From Antedon bifida (taxonomy: Eukaryota; Echinodermata; Crinoidea; Comatulida; Antedonidae), in contig OY727097.1 in the NCBI GenBank assembly GCA_963402885.1, positions 26,343,401-26,407,400 of the forward strand: a stretch of 64,000 nt of DNA, written 5' to 3'. Below, piece by piece: positions 47,420 to 60,800 of this stretch. Under the pieces are notes generated by a model. That model saw only the letters and a program-made list of their open reading frames with translations, had not been told where the DNA came from and ran no database searches. The position numbers were made by a program, and so were the translations under genes. Each line of letters starts with the position of its first letter. Position 1 is the first letter of the stretch.

Positions 47420-48236
47420 CAGAGCCATATATATAAAGAGTTACGACATTGAAAATTAGAAGCCATTTTTGTGTCAAAGAATTCGCACGCTGAGGGCGCG
47501 CGCGTCTCTTTTGTATAGCGTTTTCCTATAGTTCATGCACTATTTTTAGATTTTTTTGTCTATGAAATAACGCTTATATTCCGTTTTTATTTTAGTAATT
47601 AATTTTATTAATGGTATTAATTTGGTAACATATATATATTGTGTCTATAATAACAAAAGAATAAATGCTAGGGCCTACATGCAAGTCAGGATACATCAAA
47701 GCATGAACCAATACAAAAAACACACAAATTCACCCCTCTTTTTATACAGTATATGGCTCTCTGTGTGTTTTTGACACAAACTTTCAGAGACTCGTTCATC
47801 ATTTCATTTGTAATAATTTGCCTTTATTATTTTAATATTGTTCATACCCTATTCAATATATTAACAAATATATCCACGACACTTTATTATTTTATTTAGT
47901 CATCAAAGCATGCATTATGAATTGAAAATATTACATAATTGTTATTAATAGGACGTAGTTATGGGATGTTTCGTTCCAAAATCAATCAATCGAACTTTAT
48001 AATGTATTAGCGCACGCGCGCGCAATATTCTTTGCCGCAAGTACTTCTGTACGCTGTGCACATCGATATTTCACCGTAAAATGTGCAATTACATTTTTTT
48101 AAATATAAGAAAAAGTTTAAAGTATTTTCTTGCTCCTATACTTTACATGCAATAACGGAGACAAGTTTGACACAAATTGATCTGCATATCACGTGACTAT
48201 AATCCAATGTCGTAACTCTTTATATATATGGCTCTG
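47420..48236. mobile_element. hAT-type non-autonomous element (MITE), 817 bp
   Basis: Perfect 32-bp terminal inverted repeats, CAGAGCCATATATATAAAGA... at 47420-47451 and the reverse complement at 48205-48236. They are bordered by a perfect 8-bp target-site duplication GTCTAGAT (47412-47419 and 48237-48244). An 8-bp TSD with CA-starting TIRs is the hAT signature. No transposase frame is inside. The intact TSD and TIRs indicate a fairly recent insertion in the R5 FN3-2 intron. Confidence 0.9.
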
Positions 48237-49082
48237 GTCTAGATGAGTTTCAGTCGTATTTAGCTAGGCCTAGGCTTGTTAGTATTAGGCCTAGAACTAG
48301 GCGTTTTAGGCTTGCTAGGCCTAGGATTGTGTGGTCGTTTGTTGACATAATTGACAGTAGGTGCATTTATAAACTCCATATGAATATAATATTTGATATA
48401 ATATTATTAAAAATCAAATGTTACTGTTTTAATAAATTTCAATCTAACGTAGGCCTTGCCTAGGCCTACCTTTTAGTTGATTCAATTGACAGGAATCTAT
48501 TTAGATTTTAAATAAATCAAATGTTTTATATTCGTGTAGTGGTACAAAAATGATATATAACCTTTCATCATTCATCAATGCCATTTTTTGTACCATTACA
48601 CTCATAAACAATCATTGTTTGTATAATATATTATTCTTAGTCTGTTTCGTATGATTATGATCGAATCCAATGTAACTACATTCTTCGATACCAAGTGCAA
48701 TACTCGGACATATATGGAAATGTACAAGATGTAATCAATACAACAAGTAGTAATCAATTGGAAGTTAAACTATCAGGATTGTCAAGTTGTACTGCTTATG
48801 TTGCTAACGCTCGAGTTGTTAATAATATTGAGATAGCTGGTGATTGGGGACAAGACATAACGATACAGACACCGCCATCAGGTATTTATAGTCATTTTAC
48901 TAAAAAATAAGTAAATAATGTGTTTATTCATTAATTTATTTGGTCAAAATCAATTTCAATAACAAGTACACAATCAGAAAAATACAATAATAGAAATGAG
49001 AGTTAAAATGGTAGAAAATATTAAAAAATAAATAGAAATATATGATTAAAAATGTTTTTACATGTTAGAAATGTAAATAATG

Positions 49083-49130
49083 AAGGTATATATATATATA
49101 TAAATAATGAAGGTATATATATATATAATA
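49083..49130. repeat. duplicated (TA)n microsatellite
   Basis: AATGAAGGTATATATATATATA is present twice in tandem, in the R5 FN3-2 to FN3-3 intron. Confidence 0.7.
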
Positions 49131-49813
49131 AAAAGGTATTTTGAATAGTTAAAAAATGATCAAGCAGGTTGTTAAAAATTGTTTTTACTTTTACTTGAAA
49201 TAGAGTTGAGATATATAGAGAAAACAACGTTAGTATAAAACTTCACTGTTCATAATTTTATAAGCTTATGGTATTATAAAGATTGGTCTTTATGCTGTGT
49301 TTCACCACTACAGAACCATCGATAGAAAGTAATCCATTCACAAACGGAACATATTTACAGATAAAGTGGAAAGCTTCTACGTGTGACATCCCAGATTATC
49401 AGGTGACCTACTATTATGAACTGTCAGGTGATGGAATATTTCAGCAAGGAAACACAACACAAACTGAAGTTGTATTTGACATTGAGTCAGGTAAAGAATA
49501 TACATTTACAGTATTAGCGTCATATTCAAATGTGAATGGGACATCTGACACCAAGAAAGTTATGTTTGGAACAGATTATGATCACCAACAAGAAGACAAC
49601 TCAAACCAGATAGGAGGTGTGTAACATCATTTATCTTTAGCTTTTTAGATTCAGTTGAACCACAGGCACGTCATCAATAGAAACAATAAAACAAATATAA
49701 AATGTAATGTGATAAAAAGTTACTTCTATAATGATCCAATATAATGTCAAGATTGTAAGATTATATACATTTCCAGAGAACTCGACGTTTCGCCTACTAA
49801 CAGCAAGGCATAA

Positions 49814-50431
49814 TCATAAGTGAATACGTTCTGGTGACGTAACGGTGACACGGTTGAAAGGAGCCATTGTGAAGTTTACGGTGGTGTTATCCAAGCGGGA
49901 TGTGCGGGGGTCGGTCTCTGTACGTTTTAGAATGTTATCGTAATTGTGCGATAGTTCATATGCTCCTTCATCTCTATTCATATTATTAGGGTGTAATCTT
50001 ATATGTATCGCTTCTTTTATTTTTCTTGTGTTCCATTCAGTTCCTTTTGCTAAGATTTTGATGTTGTTACAATTGGGTGTGTGACCAAGAGTCGCCATAT
50101 GATCCGTGATAGCCGAGCTGTGAAACATTTCTGACGCCGACGTTCTGCTTGATCTGGTTGAAACACCTTTGCATTGTTCTACAACTTCGGTTTTATGTTC
50201 TTTGATCCTGGTCTTCAGCGCTCGTCCTGTTTCTCCAACGTACATACTATTGCAGTTGTGACAGTTCACTTGATAAACAACACCACAAGTGTCTTCTTTT
50301 TTAATTTTGTCTTTTGGGTGTACTAACTGGTTTCTTAACTTGTTTTCAGGAATAAAGTATGTGTTAATGTTATGTTCTTTTAGGCATCTTCGTATTCTTT
50401 CCGACATAATTTGGGATATATGGAATTCCAA
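49814..50431 (-). pseudogene. Penelope-like element GIY-YIG endonuclease part
   Basis: A 205-codon open frame with the GIY-YIG-type core: CGVVYQVNCHNC, then MYVGETGRALKTRIKEH, a His-containing DHMATLGH, and the conserved Glu in KIKEAIHIRL. This is the C-terminal nuclease of a Penelope-type polyprotein. The upstream linker to the RT (50432-50646) is shifted or stopped, so the protein is not intact. The last codons run into the left terminal repeat. Confidence 0.85.
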
Positions 50432-50646
50432 TACTTCCTTTTTTTCTTTCTAAGTTTTCATTCTTTTCTGCATTGTCGTTCTATCGCATGCTGATAGAGC
50501 ACTTGTTATGATTTTAACTTCATTATCTTGTTATTTTTGCGTGGAAACAACATTCTGTCCACAGGTGTGCTCACAACACTCAATTTATGTTGTAATGGGT
50601 GACATGAATGAAAGTGTAAATATTGGTTGGTATGAGTAGGTTTTCT

Positions 50647-50970
50647 TTAAACTGATGTAGTAATTTTGTTGACAATGAGTGAAATGGAGACGTCTAGGAA
50701 AGGTATAGTGTTATTAGTCATATGTTCTGTTGTGAAAGTGATGTTGTGTGTGGGATCGATTGAGTTAAGATGATGATTAAGGTTGTCAACAGCTCCTTCT
50801 GGAACAACTGCTAAAACGTCATCTACGTATCTTTTCCATATCAGTGGCTTAATTTCTGTATTAGCTGTTTTAAGTGCTTCCTCTTCTAGCCATTCTAGAA
50901 ATAGGTTCACCACAATAGGGCTCACTGCCCTAAACTTCACAATGGCTACTTTCAACCGTGTCACCGTCAC
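50647..50970 (-). pseudogene. Penelope-like reverse transcriptase fragment
   Basis: The catalytic WKRYVDDVLAVV box is followed by LNSIDPTHNITFTTEH and IPFLDVSI, typical of Penelope RT palm and thumb. Only the second half of the RT is present; its first codons derive from the right terminal repeat, so the element is 5'-truncated at the repeat junction. Confidence 0.85.
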
Positions 50971-51991
50971 CAGAACGTATTCACTTATGATTATGCCTTG
51001 CTGTTAGTAGGCGAAACGTCAAGTTCTCTGGAAATGTAAGTACCGATATCATCTTACAATCTTGACATTATATTGGATCATATAGAAGTAACTTTTTATC
51101 ACATTATATTACCAGGTCCAAATGAACCTATTTAACAAAATATTTTTATATTTCCTGGTTACGTTATAAGTTTTGTAATTGGCTCAATAGTTACAGCAGT
51201 AATCGCAGTTTCTATCACCTTGATATTAAAACGGTAAAGTAAAGTTTCTATATTTAAAAAATGGAAGAAATTAGATGACTTCCATAGTTAAGATCAACTC
51301 TTTCTGACAAAAGTGGTTAATGGTGGCAAAAGAGTTTGTAAAACAATCAAAATTCAGGAATATAAATGTGTTTAATTAAAATTTTCATCTTACAGACACC
51401 TAACTTCCTTCCTTTACATTTTTGACTTTTTATTCTGAATTGAAATCTTTCATATATAGACAATTTTTAAGGTTTTTAATTTCATCATTTTGGCAACCTA
51501 ATAGGCCTATTTGACTTACAAAGAAATTGTTTACACTAAACGGCCTAACATGAGTTAAAGAAAACAACCAAGGAATATAAGAAAGCTAGACTTAGATTTT
51601 CAGCAAAATATAGGTCATTACTTTTATTTATTTTGGCATTATTTCCACCGTTAAATACTGAAAAACTGAACCAAGACGCTTCTTTACCCGCGTTGACCGT
51701 TGATGAAATATAAAAACTTTTCTACACTTTAATTTTACATTTAGAGGAAAACACTCAGAAAAGGACGTTGGTAAATCCTCTACTGCTCAACCCAATGTAT
51801 GCACAATAGATACTGATTATCAAACATTATCGAAAAAAGATGAAGAAATGAATATGAAGGTATTAAGCCTACTGTTGTTGCTACTTCTTCTGCTGAACAC
51901 GTTTACGCAAACCCGGAGCCGCCAGTACCGGAACATGTTTACGGCAATACGATTGATAAATGAGGAATACAACCGAAGAAAAAGTCTATAG

Positions 51992-53802
51992 GTACATAGT
52001 ACTGGAAAAAATAAATGATGTCAATAGTTTTAACTAGATATATGTATACATAGAATTACTATCTGCAAAACTAGTGGTTAGTAAAAGAACGCGCAGTAGC
52101 TCTTCTCTAAAACACTTCCTATATAGCAATCAGATTCCTTTTGTTATAACAAAATGTTCAAGTTGTATAGTTTGTGGATATCCCACCCTCACCGCCAGAA
52201 AACGACGATAATTGTTTTCTGTATACTTCCTACCATGATTTGTGAATTCGCCTCTCAAAAATCTTTAAATGAAATGCATATCAAGTAGTATTTCTTTTTT
52301 ACCAATTTTTGCCACCATCCAAACGAGTTTTTTGAGCCGAGTCATATTCACAAGTACGAACTTACAGGGCACACGAAGTACTTTTCCACTAAAACACATA
52401 GACACAACAACATTACATTTGATACTATAATATACAAAAGTTAAATATTACTTAATAATCAATTCTTTAAATTTTCTATAAAATGGATATGTATTTTTTC
52501 TAAGTAGGTTACGAGTTGGTTAACATTTCATAACTTTATTATCTTAAATATATAATTTAATTTATAGAATCTTAAATTAATCTTGTCGTCAATCTGATAA
52601 TAATCCTGTAGAAACAGGTTCTTAAACTGTAATCATTTTTACTAAAGATTTTTTTGTATCCTCTATTCAAAAGTAAAAACTTACAGGGCACATGAGGCAA
52701 TTTTCATTTAAAAAAAAACAGACACAACAGCTTTACATTGTACTGATACCATAAAATTATATATGACTTAATAATCAATTGTTTAAAACCATTAATATTC
52801 TAAAAATGGATATGTATTTTTTCTACGTAGGCTACAAGTTAGTTAACATTTCCTATTTACCTTTACTATCTTAAATAGGCCTATATAATTTGATTGAAAG
52901 AATCTTAAGATAACTATCTTGTCGTACTCTGATAACAATCCTGTAGAAACAGCTTTTTAAACTTTTATCATTTGTAATAACGATTTTTTCTTATCTTTTA
53001 ATAGTTTTCCTTTTACCAAGTAAAGAAAAACTCAAAGTCACAATTATTCTATATTTGAAAAAAATATTTAAAAAATACTATGGGCCTACAGAAACAATTG
53101 ATTGATTATAAATAATTCCTTAAAAACAGCTTTTTATTGATTGATGGATCAATTTATTTAAGAATAACAAAATTCCATATAAAATACAATACAAAGAAAA
53201 GGTAAAAAAATTACACTAAAATAGGATTTTCTCCCATTTTTTTCCCTGAACAGATAGTTCGTAGTACACTTAAGACCATTTTTACTATTCAAAAACATAG
53301 AAGCACTTGCGGTCTTGCTCGTAAAAAGATGGTATTCTCCTAGTGGTAAATATGTTACAGTCCAAAAATCTTTAAAACAATATTATCATTCAAATTATCA
53401 TTTTAGTTTTAAAAGCCTAGAAAATAATTTAAAGATTGTTAATATTGTTGTTTTCAATTTTTTTTATAAAGAACCCTAATATACAGTTCTATTTGTTTTT
53501 TTTAATTATTATTACTTAAGCATCAATAGTTTTGTCTAGTATTAATACATAATAATTATAACTTGGTTAGTTTAAGCTTACTGTATTTGTTTTAGATCTT
53601 TGTTCTGGACCCTAGAGTGAGACAAGTTATACTTCTAACTAGGGCCCGTGATTTTAATGTTTTTATTCATACAGTACTTAAATATACTAAGTACGCTTTG
53701 TTTTCCTTTATGTCAATATTATCAAAATAATAGGTAATGCAAAGCACACTGTAAAAAATAATTCGGATTTAACACCATATTTTCGTGTAAATTTGTTTCC
53801 TC
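51992..53802. other. R5 3' flank, no gene seen
   Basis: AT-rich spacer that includes the tandem duplication at 52345-53010. Nothing else is recognised; some poly-A and poly-T tracts. Confidence 0.5.
52345..53010. repeat. two-copy tandem duplication, period about 319 bp
   Basis: TATTCACAAGTACGAACTTACAGGGCACA...ATGGATATGTATTTTTTCTA...AATCCTGTAGAAACAG repeats starting at 52345 and 52664. The first part also matches 41335-41410 after R4. Confidence 0.85.
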
Positions 53803-54865
53803 CTTGCAATAAACTCTCATTTTCCTTAAATTTTAAAAGAATAGTAGCTCCTACTACTTAAAATTTCTGGAATTTATCAATAAACCATTTACAATAATCA
53901 AGAGTAGGCCTATAATTGATGATGACGTTGTATTAAAAATTTAGTTCTTAGCCATGTTTGATTTTAATTTCTTCAATTTTATATTTTTGTGTATTATATT
54001 TACTATTTAAATGACGCGTTGAAGCGTGATCTACAAATAAATTATTTGACCCATCTTAAGTATAGTGCTGCAGAAATGTCACAAAACGGATCTCTTTTAT
54101 AAATAAACACAATGGTACCCTCGCACTTTGATACAAAGTAATAATAGAATAAACATAAACTTTGTATAAATAAGTTATTGTATAAACATGGATAAATAGG
54201 TTATTTCTCCATGGTCGATCGCTCTCACCAAGCAGCTGTAACCTAACCTCCTCCTTATAATGATTAGTTATTTCCTTATACGAAGTCTACGTAATTATTA
54301 GATTACTATTATTATTATTATCTAATATTATTATTTAATTCTGAAGAAACTCTGAAGGAATTTTTGCCATCAAAAATATAAAAAAACTGTTTAAATATTG
54401 TATAACACCAACTTGGAAATAATAGTACTAATTTTGCTAAACAATAACATAAAGATAAAATTATATTACTGAACACAAAGGTAAAAAATCATCCAATAAT
54501 GCCTCTTCTTTTCTTTATTTACCTTCTTATTTGCATACTACAATAAACAGTATAGTTATTTGAATTAAGGCGGAATTGTTTGAATTGTATTCACCTTTTA
54601 GTACCGGGTTAGCGATGGGGAAATAAAAGAACTATTATTAGACATAAAGTATTCCATGGATAAAGCCTGTCACGAGTGAACAATGATATTACACAAGGAA
54701 GTAGTTCACAATATTACTGACTATGAATTTGTGTAGTGCATTCTCTTATTAACTCGTACTATTGTATTACTTTACATTAAGACGTATATAACCACGTGCG
54801 ATATTTACTAAGCACCTACTGATTCTGGAGAATACAAAAGTGAACATGTGTAAACTTTAGTGGAA
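53803..54865 (+). repeat. segmental duplication upstream of R6 (copy 2)
   Basis: Counterpart of 41414-42452, aligned over about 1 kb with small indels. It ends in the shared GATTCTGGAGAATACAAAAGTGAACATG block seen before R3. Confidence 0.8.
54775..54792 (+). promoter_or_regulatory. conserved CATTAAGACGTATATAAC element upstream of R6
   Basis: The R6 version contains TATATAA, about 75-90 bp before the ATG. The inference is the same as for R3 and R5. Confidence 0.4.
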
Positions 54866-57800
54866 ATGTTGGCTAAACGTTTTCCAAACTGTATCCGTCT
54901 AGTCATAGGCCTAGCCTTTTCTTCTTTGACGTTTCAATCCGGATTATCAGGTATGATACATAGTGTAATTGGCTTGTTTTTTGTCATGTCTTTTGTGGAA
55001 TTATTGGTATACCTTAAGCGGCCTTTTTTATTTCATTCTTTATTTTAGTCTTTTGTCCACCATAATGTTTAATCTTCATCGTTCCCGAATATTTATAAAA
55101 CTATATATTGCTTTATGAAACCATTTACCACATTTACGCAATGTTTACAGTTACACAATATAACAGACGTAATTCGTTTTCACTAAATCATCTTAAACCT
55201 TTACTCTACAATAATAATATTAAAATATGTTTAGTCATTAATCCTACCTTTACTTAATATTCTGGTTTTCTCACGTCCTCATCAAAAACATGACAAGTAT
55301 TTATTAACGGTTTGTTTTCAACATCATTTAACACCTTTTTTTCAATTATTTTTATGTCTGTTATAATATATTTTAACTTTATATTGGACAGGTGCGTTTC
55401 GAAAAATATAGTAAGGCACAGGAAAACAGCACGATTGCAGATAGGCATACTGCAATAATTATTTGTTGAATATAATCCACAGGATATACCAATCCTACGC
55501 ACACTCACTGTATCAATCAAATACCATTAGTCAATAAACTGTCTTTATGACTGTAAATAATAATGCCTAGCCATGGAGGAACAGCTTTTAAAAAATTAAA
55601 ACTTACCAGATTGCAAAAAGAATCATCCACTTTACAATAGACAGAAGTTTACTACATATACTTAAAAGCAAGACAAGTTAAATAACTAAACACTAATAAC
55701 CACCATGGCTTATAATCACTATTGCTTTTTTATTTTATTTAGATCCCTTAGATATAACAGTATATTCTGCAACACCATCTAGTAGTGAGTTTCGAGGATA
55801 CGCGCTTAGAGAAGACAGAGACATTCGAGATTTGTCAGTCGGAATATTATACAAGAATATTCCTGGGAAAGACAACGTGACTTGGAATGATATTGGTACA
55901 GTCAATGATGGAAGTAAAATTTTTCCTGCAAATAGTAGGGTTTCACATCGTTCATTGAGGGATCTTTTCACGTATCTAGGTATTGCTAACTTACAACCCC
56001 AGACAGATAGAGTTGGTGTATTTTCATTTGAAGCAAGGAAAGGTGAAGTAGTCACAAATTCAGCAATTGTATTGCTGTCTAATTCTGGTGAGTACAATAA
56101 TGCCATGATGTATCTCATATCATTTTTAAATGGAAATGAAAATGTTTGTAACAGCACTTTATTGATGGTTTGTTAATACAGCTACTATTGTCATGGAGTA
56201 CAGAACGATAACCGTCGGTATTGGAGAGTCTGTCACTATTAATCTTGGTAAAGGTGGTGCTCTTAACGATTTACGTTGGAGACATAATTACGGTGATGAA
56301 ATACACAATCTGAGGGGTAATACGTCTGCTGTGATTGATAACATACGGATGAAAGATGATGGCATATATGAATGTTATACAAGTGATAGTCCGGATGGTA
56401 ACCATGGTATCATGAGACTTATTGTTAGAGGTAAGTCAATCATAATATCACAGCTGTTTTTACAAAGTTATCATTTGACACAAATAATTTTTGATAAAGA
56501 GCTATAAATTAAACGCCAGATCAAGATTTGTATTATGTAGGCCTACTTAAATTCAAACTCATTTTTTGATGGGACTAAATAATAAAATTTTTCAGCTTGT
56601 CCCTCACCAAAATGGAATCCTCCAGATTGTGAAATGGACTGTCCCGTATGTTATAATGGCGGAGTGTGTGATGATAAGACGGGTGTCTGTATTTGCCCAG
56701 CAGGATTTGAAGGCACTTATTGTCTAGAAGGTAATGGCATGCAATGCATGCAGTAGAATAGTTTTGATGTCATCGATATGTTTAAATTCATTATAAAAAA
56801 TGTGATTCAGGTTAATTGGTGTTCAATAGTCGAAACTTTCACTGTGCTTTGATAAACACTGAAATAACCCCTTATTGTTAAACACCCCGTTATAATATCG
56901 TCCTCCAGGTACAATTTAGGTTAACGACTTGAAATAATATAATAGGTTTGTGATAAAAATTAAAGAACATACACATAATAGGCCCCAATTTGGAATATAA
57001 TCCGCAATAATGGATCCGATAATATTCACAAAGTGATCAATGTATGTATACTGCCTGTTATTAGGCTGTGGAAATAACAACTGGGGTCGTAAGTGCGAAG
57101 TTGTGTGTGGTGGTAGTAACAGATGCAGTGGAGCTTTACTATGTCCCCCAGATCCAGTTGGATGTGCATGCATTAATGGTTTTACTGGGAACGATTGTAC
57201 AAAAGGTTTGTAGCATATTATAGTTTACCAGTGGCCTTCGTCCATTCATTTTAGTTTCACCTTCGAAGTTACTTTACTTTACTCTCTAAACTATTTCCGC
57301 CTTTGTTATTGTTATTTTCACTTTGTGTTTTATAACCTTTTTAAAAATCATTTTCAACCTTCTATTTTGTAGGCCTATTTTTAACGCAACCACGATAATT
57401 GTTATTTAATTTTTTTAATTTTTGTTGAAAAGCGATCTATAAATTAATCTTAATATTATTATATCTTTTCTCTACATTCATAACGTACAAACAAATGTGC
57501 TGTTACTATTTGAAATGGTGATTCTCTTGCACATTAGGCCTATAAATATCACAGTAAAATAAAGTCATGACATTGAGTACACTCAATCTATCGAGATGTT
57601 TATGCATATGCCTACTCATAAATCTTGTATGGTGATGGTCATTTGTTACAGTTATACATGAAATTTTTTTTAATAATCTAGAAAAGAACCCATCTCGAAA
57701 AGAAGCCCATCTTGATCGTGGGCTTCTTTTCGAGGTTTTATGGTTTTACGGTACGACTTTGAAATCGCAACTGTGTACAGAGAACTATGCCTAATTCCTA

Positions 57801-60800
57801 TTATCGATTCAATTGTTGTTGTTATATTTAGTAGGCCTAATTTTAGTTGTTGTTATTGGGCTACAAATCAGAATAATGTTTCAATGGAATCATTCACTTC
57901 TTCCATGTTTTAACCTATTATGTTTTTAAGCGTGTACGGATTTATACCCAGACGACACCGATGTCTCAGATGAGGATTTATACTATGGAGCAGACTGTCG
58001 GCAAAAATGTAACTGTGCCAATGAAGATTGTAATCGAGGTATAAGCAATTTAGATATAAACATAGGATGTGCTTCTGGGTCAACATGTTCGTCTGGTTTC
58101 ACTGGAGAAAAATGTCTAGGTAGTATGATAACATTAAGTCTTCTTACCCCCTACATAAGTGTATAATGCATTGACTGTATGATAATTATCTATGTGTTTA
58201 AAAACATAGAAATAGTTCATTACTGACATACCCATGTAACCAATGAGTTAAATATACCGACTATCGGTCAATAATTATTGCAAAACACTTCGAAACTGTT
58301 ATTTTGCTTTGAAAGTAGTTAATATAATACCAATTATGCTCTGTTTATAAAGAGCCTACGTCATGTCCGTCTGGATTTTTTGGTGTTTTGTGTAACTTTC
58401 CATGTCACTGCAAAGACTCTGAAGATTGTAATCAAGATGGAAGTTGCGGTAATGGATGTCATGAAGCTTGGGCTGGAACAAACTGCAGCATAGGTAAGGA
58501 AGGCTAAATTAATATACGTCATTAAGTATTTATTTGTTTTATTCAATTTTCTGCCATAGGCCTATACAATACAAAGCAAAATAAATATAAAAGGCAAGAA
58601 AAGACCAAACAGGTGCTAAACACCTATGCTAGTTGGTCAACCCAGAATATAGGCTACAATTAAAGCATGTACAAGAAAGCGACCAACTACACACATTTTC
58701 AATATCAAACTTATTTAAAAAGAAATTGTTAACCCAATTGCACTTGGTTCATCAACCTCAATATCACCAATTATCCTCGAAAAAGGAAAGTATAATTATA
58801 TGTGAATGTAAAATGTATCATAACTTACTGTTATTAGTAGGCATAATGGTGTCCTTTCACTGTGAGGTACAATAAGGTAATACGATAGCAGAGAATTGGA
58901 CATTGTTGTTAAATAATTAATCATGATGCTTTGCATTTCTTTAATAATTAGCATTACCATACCGCTCTGAACCGCCGACTGTTGTAAACCAGACAGCAAC
59001 CACTCTAATGTTTGACGTCACTTGGATTCCCGGTGAAGACTATGGAACAGGGACAATTACAAAGCGAAAGCTTTCGTATAAATCGTCGCAAATGGATTTG
59101 ATAACAGAAGAACAAAACGATAGTTTAATTGCTATTGATAATCTTGTCCCAAATACAGAATATCAATTCTATTCTCAATTTTCGAGGTTGGTTGGTGGTA
59201 TTGAGGTAGATGGACCAGCAAGTGCAATTGGATCAACAAAAACCATATGTACAAGTAAGTTATAAACAGAATGTTGAAATCTTTTTTTCAAACCACACAC
59301 TGCTCGTGATTCAATAATACAATTAAACCTAAATATTATTATTATATTTTTTTTTCCATTATAAGTATACATATAGTTATATTTATATATGTATTTAATA
59401 AAGTAAAACAAATGGCATACGAATTTAGCCAATTCGTCACACATTTGAAATGTGGCTCATGGGAACAATGTCAACTATGAGGCAATATTTCTACACTACC
59501 CTTAAACAACTTATATCTAATATACTTGACTAGTTTTAACACATTATGATTGTTGGCCAATTGACTGGGGTGTATATTTGAAATTAATATATTTTATTTA
59601 TCTGAAATTATATGGCTCTACAATCTGCAAAGCACATTGCGTATCTATGGATTGCAGTTCGTATACATATTGTATAATTTTTCTTTGTTTCTACTTATAA
59701 TATAGAACCTTTGGATGAACCTGATATTGAATTGAAAACCATTGAAGATAATAAGGCCACCTTGAGTTTAAAGGTACATTTCAAAATTCTCAGCTTTATT
59801 ATTAGTTGTTAACAATTCACTTTGAATCGTTGTCACTCACAATATGCGATGTGGTCCAAAAAACAAATGAATAACTAAACGAAAGAAGAACTATTTATTA
59901 TAAGCAACAATGCAATGATTTAATCATTGAGAGTACCGTTTCTTTCATATAGAACAGAATTTTGTTTACAAAATGTATCAGATACGTTGTATTATTTGTC
60001 AGAAAGAGACTATACTCCTAAGATAAAATTTAATTTATTTTTATTATTTGCATTTCTAAGCGTCCATTATGTCATAATCAATACAGAGGGTAAAATCATT
60101 TTCTTGTTTTTTTTATTAAACTTTTTGTTTTCTACTGTTTTCAAAAGCGTTACAGTTTAATACAAAATGTTTAATCTTTGTGTGCAAAAACATGTGGTTT
60201 CACTTGACCACTTAAGCAAGTTGTAGACTGATATCAAACATTAAACTTTAAACTGGCACCATAAAAATGTGTTTTGTCAATTTGTAATTTTTTAATTTCG
60301 GTTAGGGTGTAAATAAATGTATTTATTCATATATATTTTCAGCCGGTTCCTAAGGAACATGATCGAATCCAATGTAACTATATTCTTCGGTATCAAGTGC
60401 AATACTCGGGCATAGATGGAAATGCATCAGATGTAATAAATACAACAAGTAGTTCTCAATTAGTAGTTGAAATATCAGAACTATCAAGTTGTACTGCTTA
60501 TGTAGTCAACGCTCGAGTTGTTAATAATTTAGAGATAGCTGGTGATTGGGGAGAGGACATAACAATACAAACAGCACCATCAGGTAATTAACTAAAGTAG
60601 GCCATGATTTTAATTTAACCTAACATAATAAAGCCTTCATTAGAAAAGTTCATATTCATTTTGATTCGCTGTAACTGTATTTTGTCTTTATGTCTTTTAT
60701 GTGTAAACTGACTTTGGGGTTGGGTCAACCGGCTCAGCTACAGTGATTAAGTTCACTTAGGTTGACCCTGGTCTCCCCAATTTCAGTTTTTTTTGTTTTG

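Larger units (their letters stand above)
49705..51106 (-). mobile_element. truncated Penelope-like element with inverted terminal repeats
   Basis: A 1.4-kb insert in the R5 FN3-3 to TM intron, coding on the minus strand. Left arm 49705-49878 and right arm 50931-51106 are inverted repeats of about 175 bp; both contain AACGTATTCACTTATGATTATGCCTTGCTGTTAGTAGGCGAAACGTC or its complement, with small indels. Between them lie the end of a reverse transcriptase and a GIY-YIG endonuclease. Penelope-like elements often have terminal repeats in inverted order and 5' truncations, as here. Confidence 0.85.
42453..51991 (+). pseudogene. R5: receptor copy with lost TM acceptor and tail frameshift
   Basis: Exons: 42453-42537, 43238-43591, 43900-44148, 44380-44514, 44756-44896, 45439-45624, 46021-46161, 46367-46669, 47004-47071, 48641-48881, 49314-49616, [51158-51233 TM], [51745-51991 tail]. 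The ectodomain (about 735 aa) is intact, with an N-domain of the R6 type (EFRGYAL, NDG..IFPANSRVS). The TM exon codes for YVISFVIGSIVTAVIAVSI, but the acceptor AG is TG (51156-51157; all paralogues have CCAG). An alternative acceptor at 51114-51115, at the edge of the Penelope-like insert, would add a few residues and a stop by 51135, giving a secreted ectodomain. The tail exon has TDYQTL but a 1-nt deletion near 51848 moves SEYEVI and later motifs out of frame, giving a Leu-rich end. Two introns carry mobile elements. It may be a decaying copy or a soluble receptor. Confidence 0.7.

Noticed and set aside
55254-57173. Minus-strand open frames at 55254-55520, 55735-56157 and 56916-57173
   Set aside because: The last two are largely antisense to R6 exons 2 and EGF2; none has family features.
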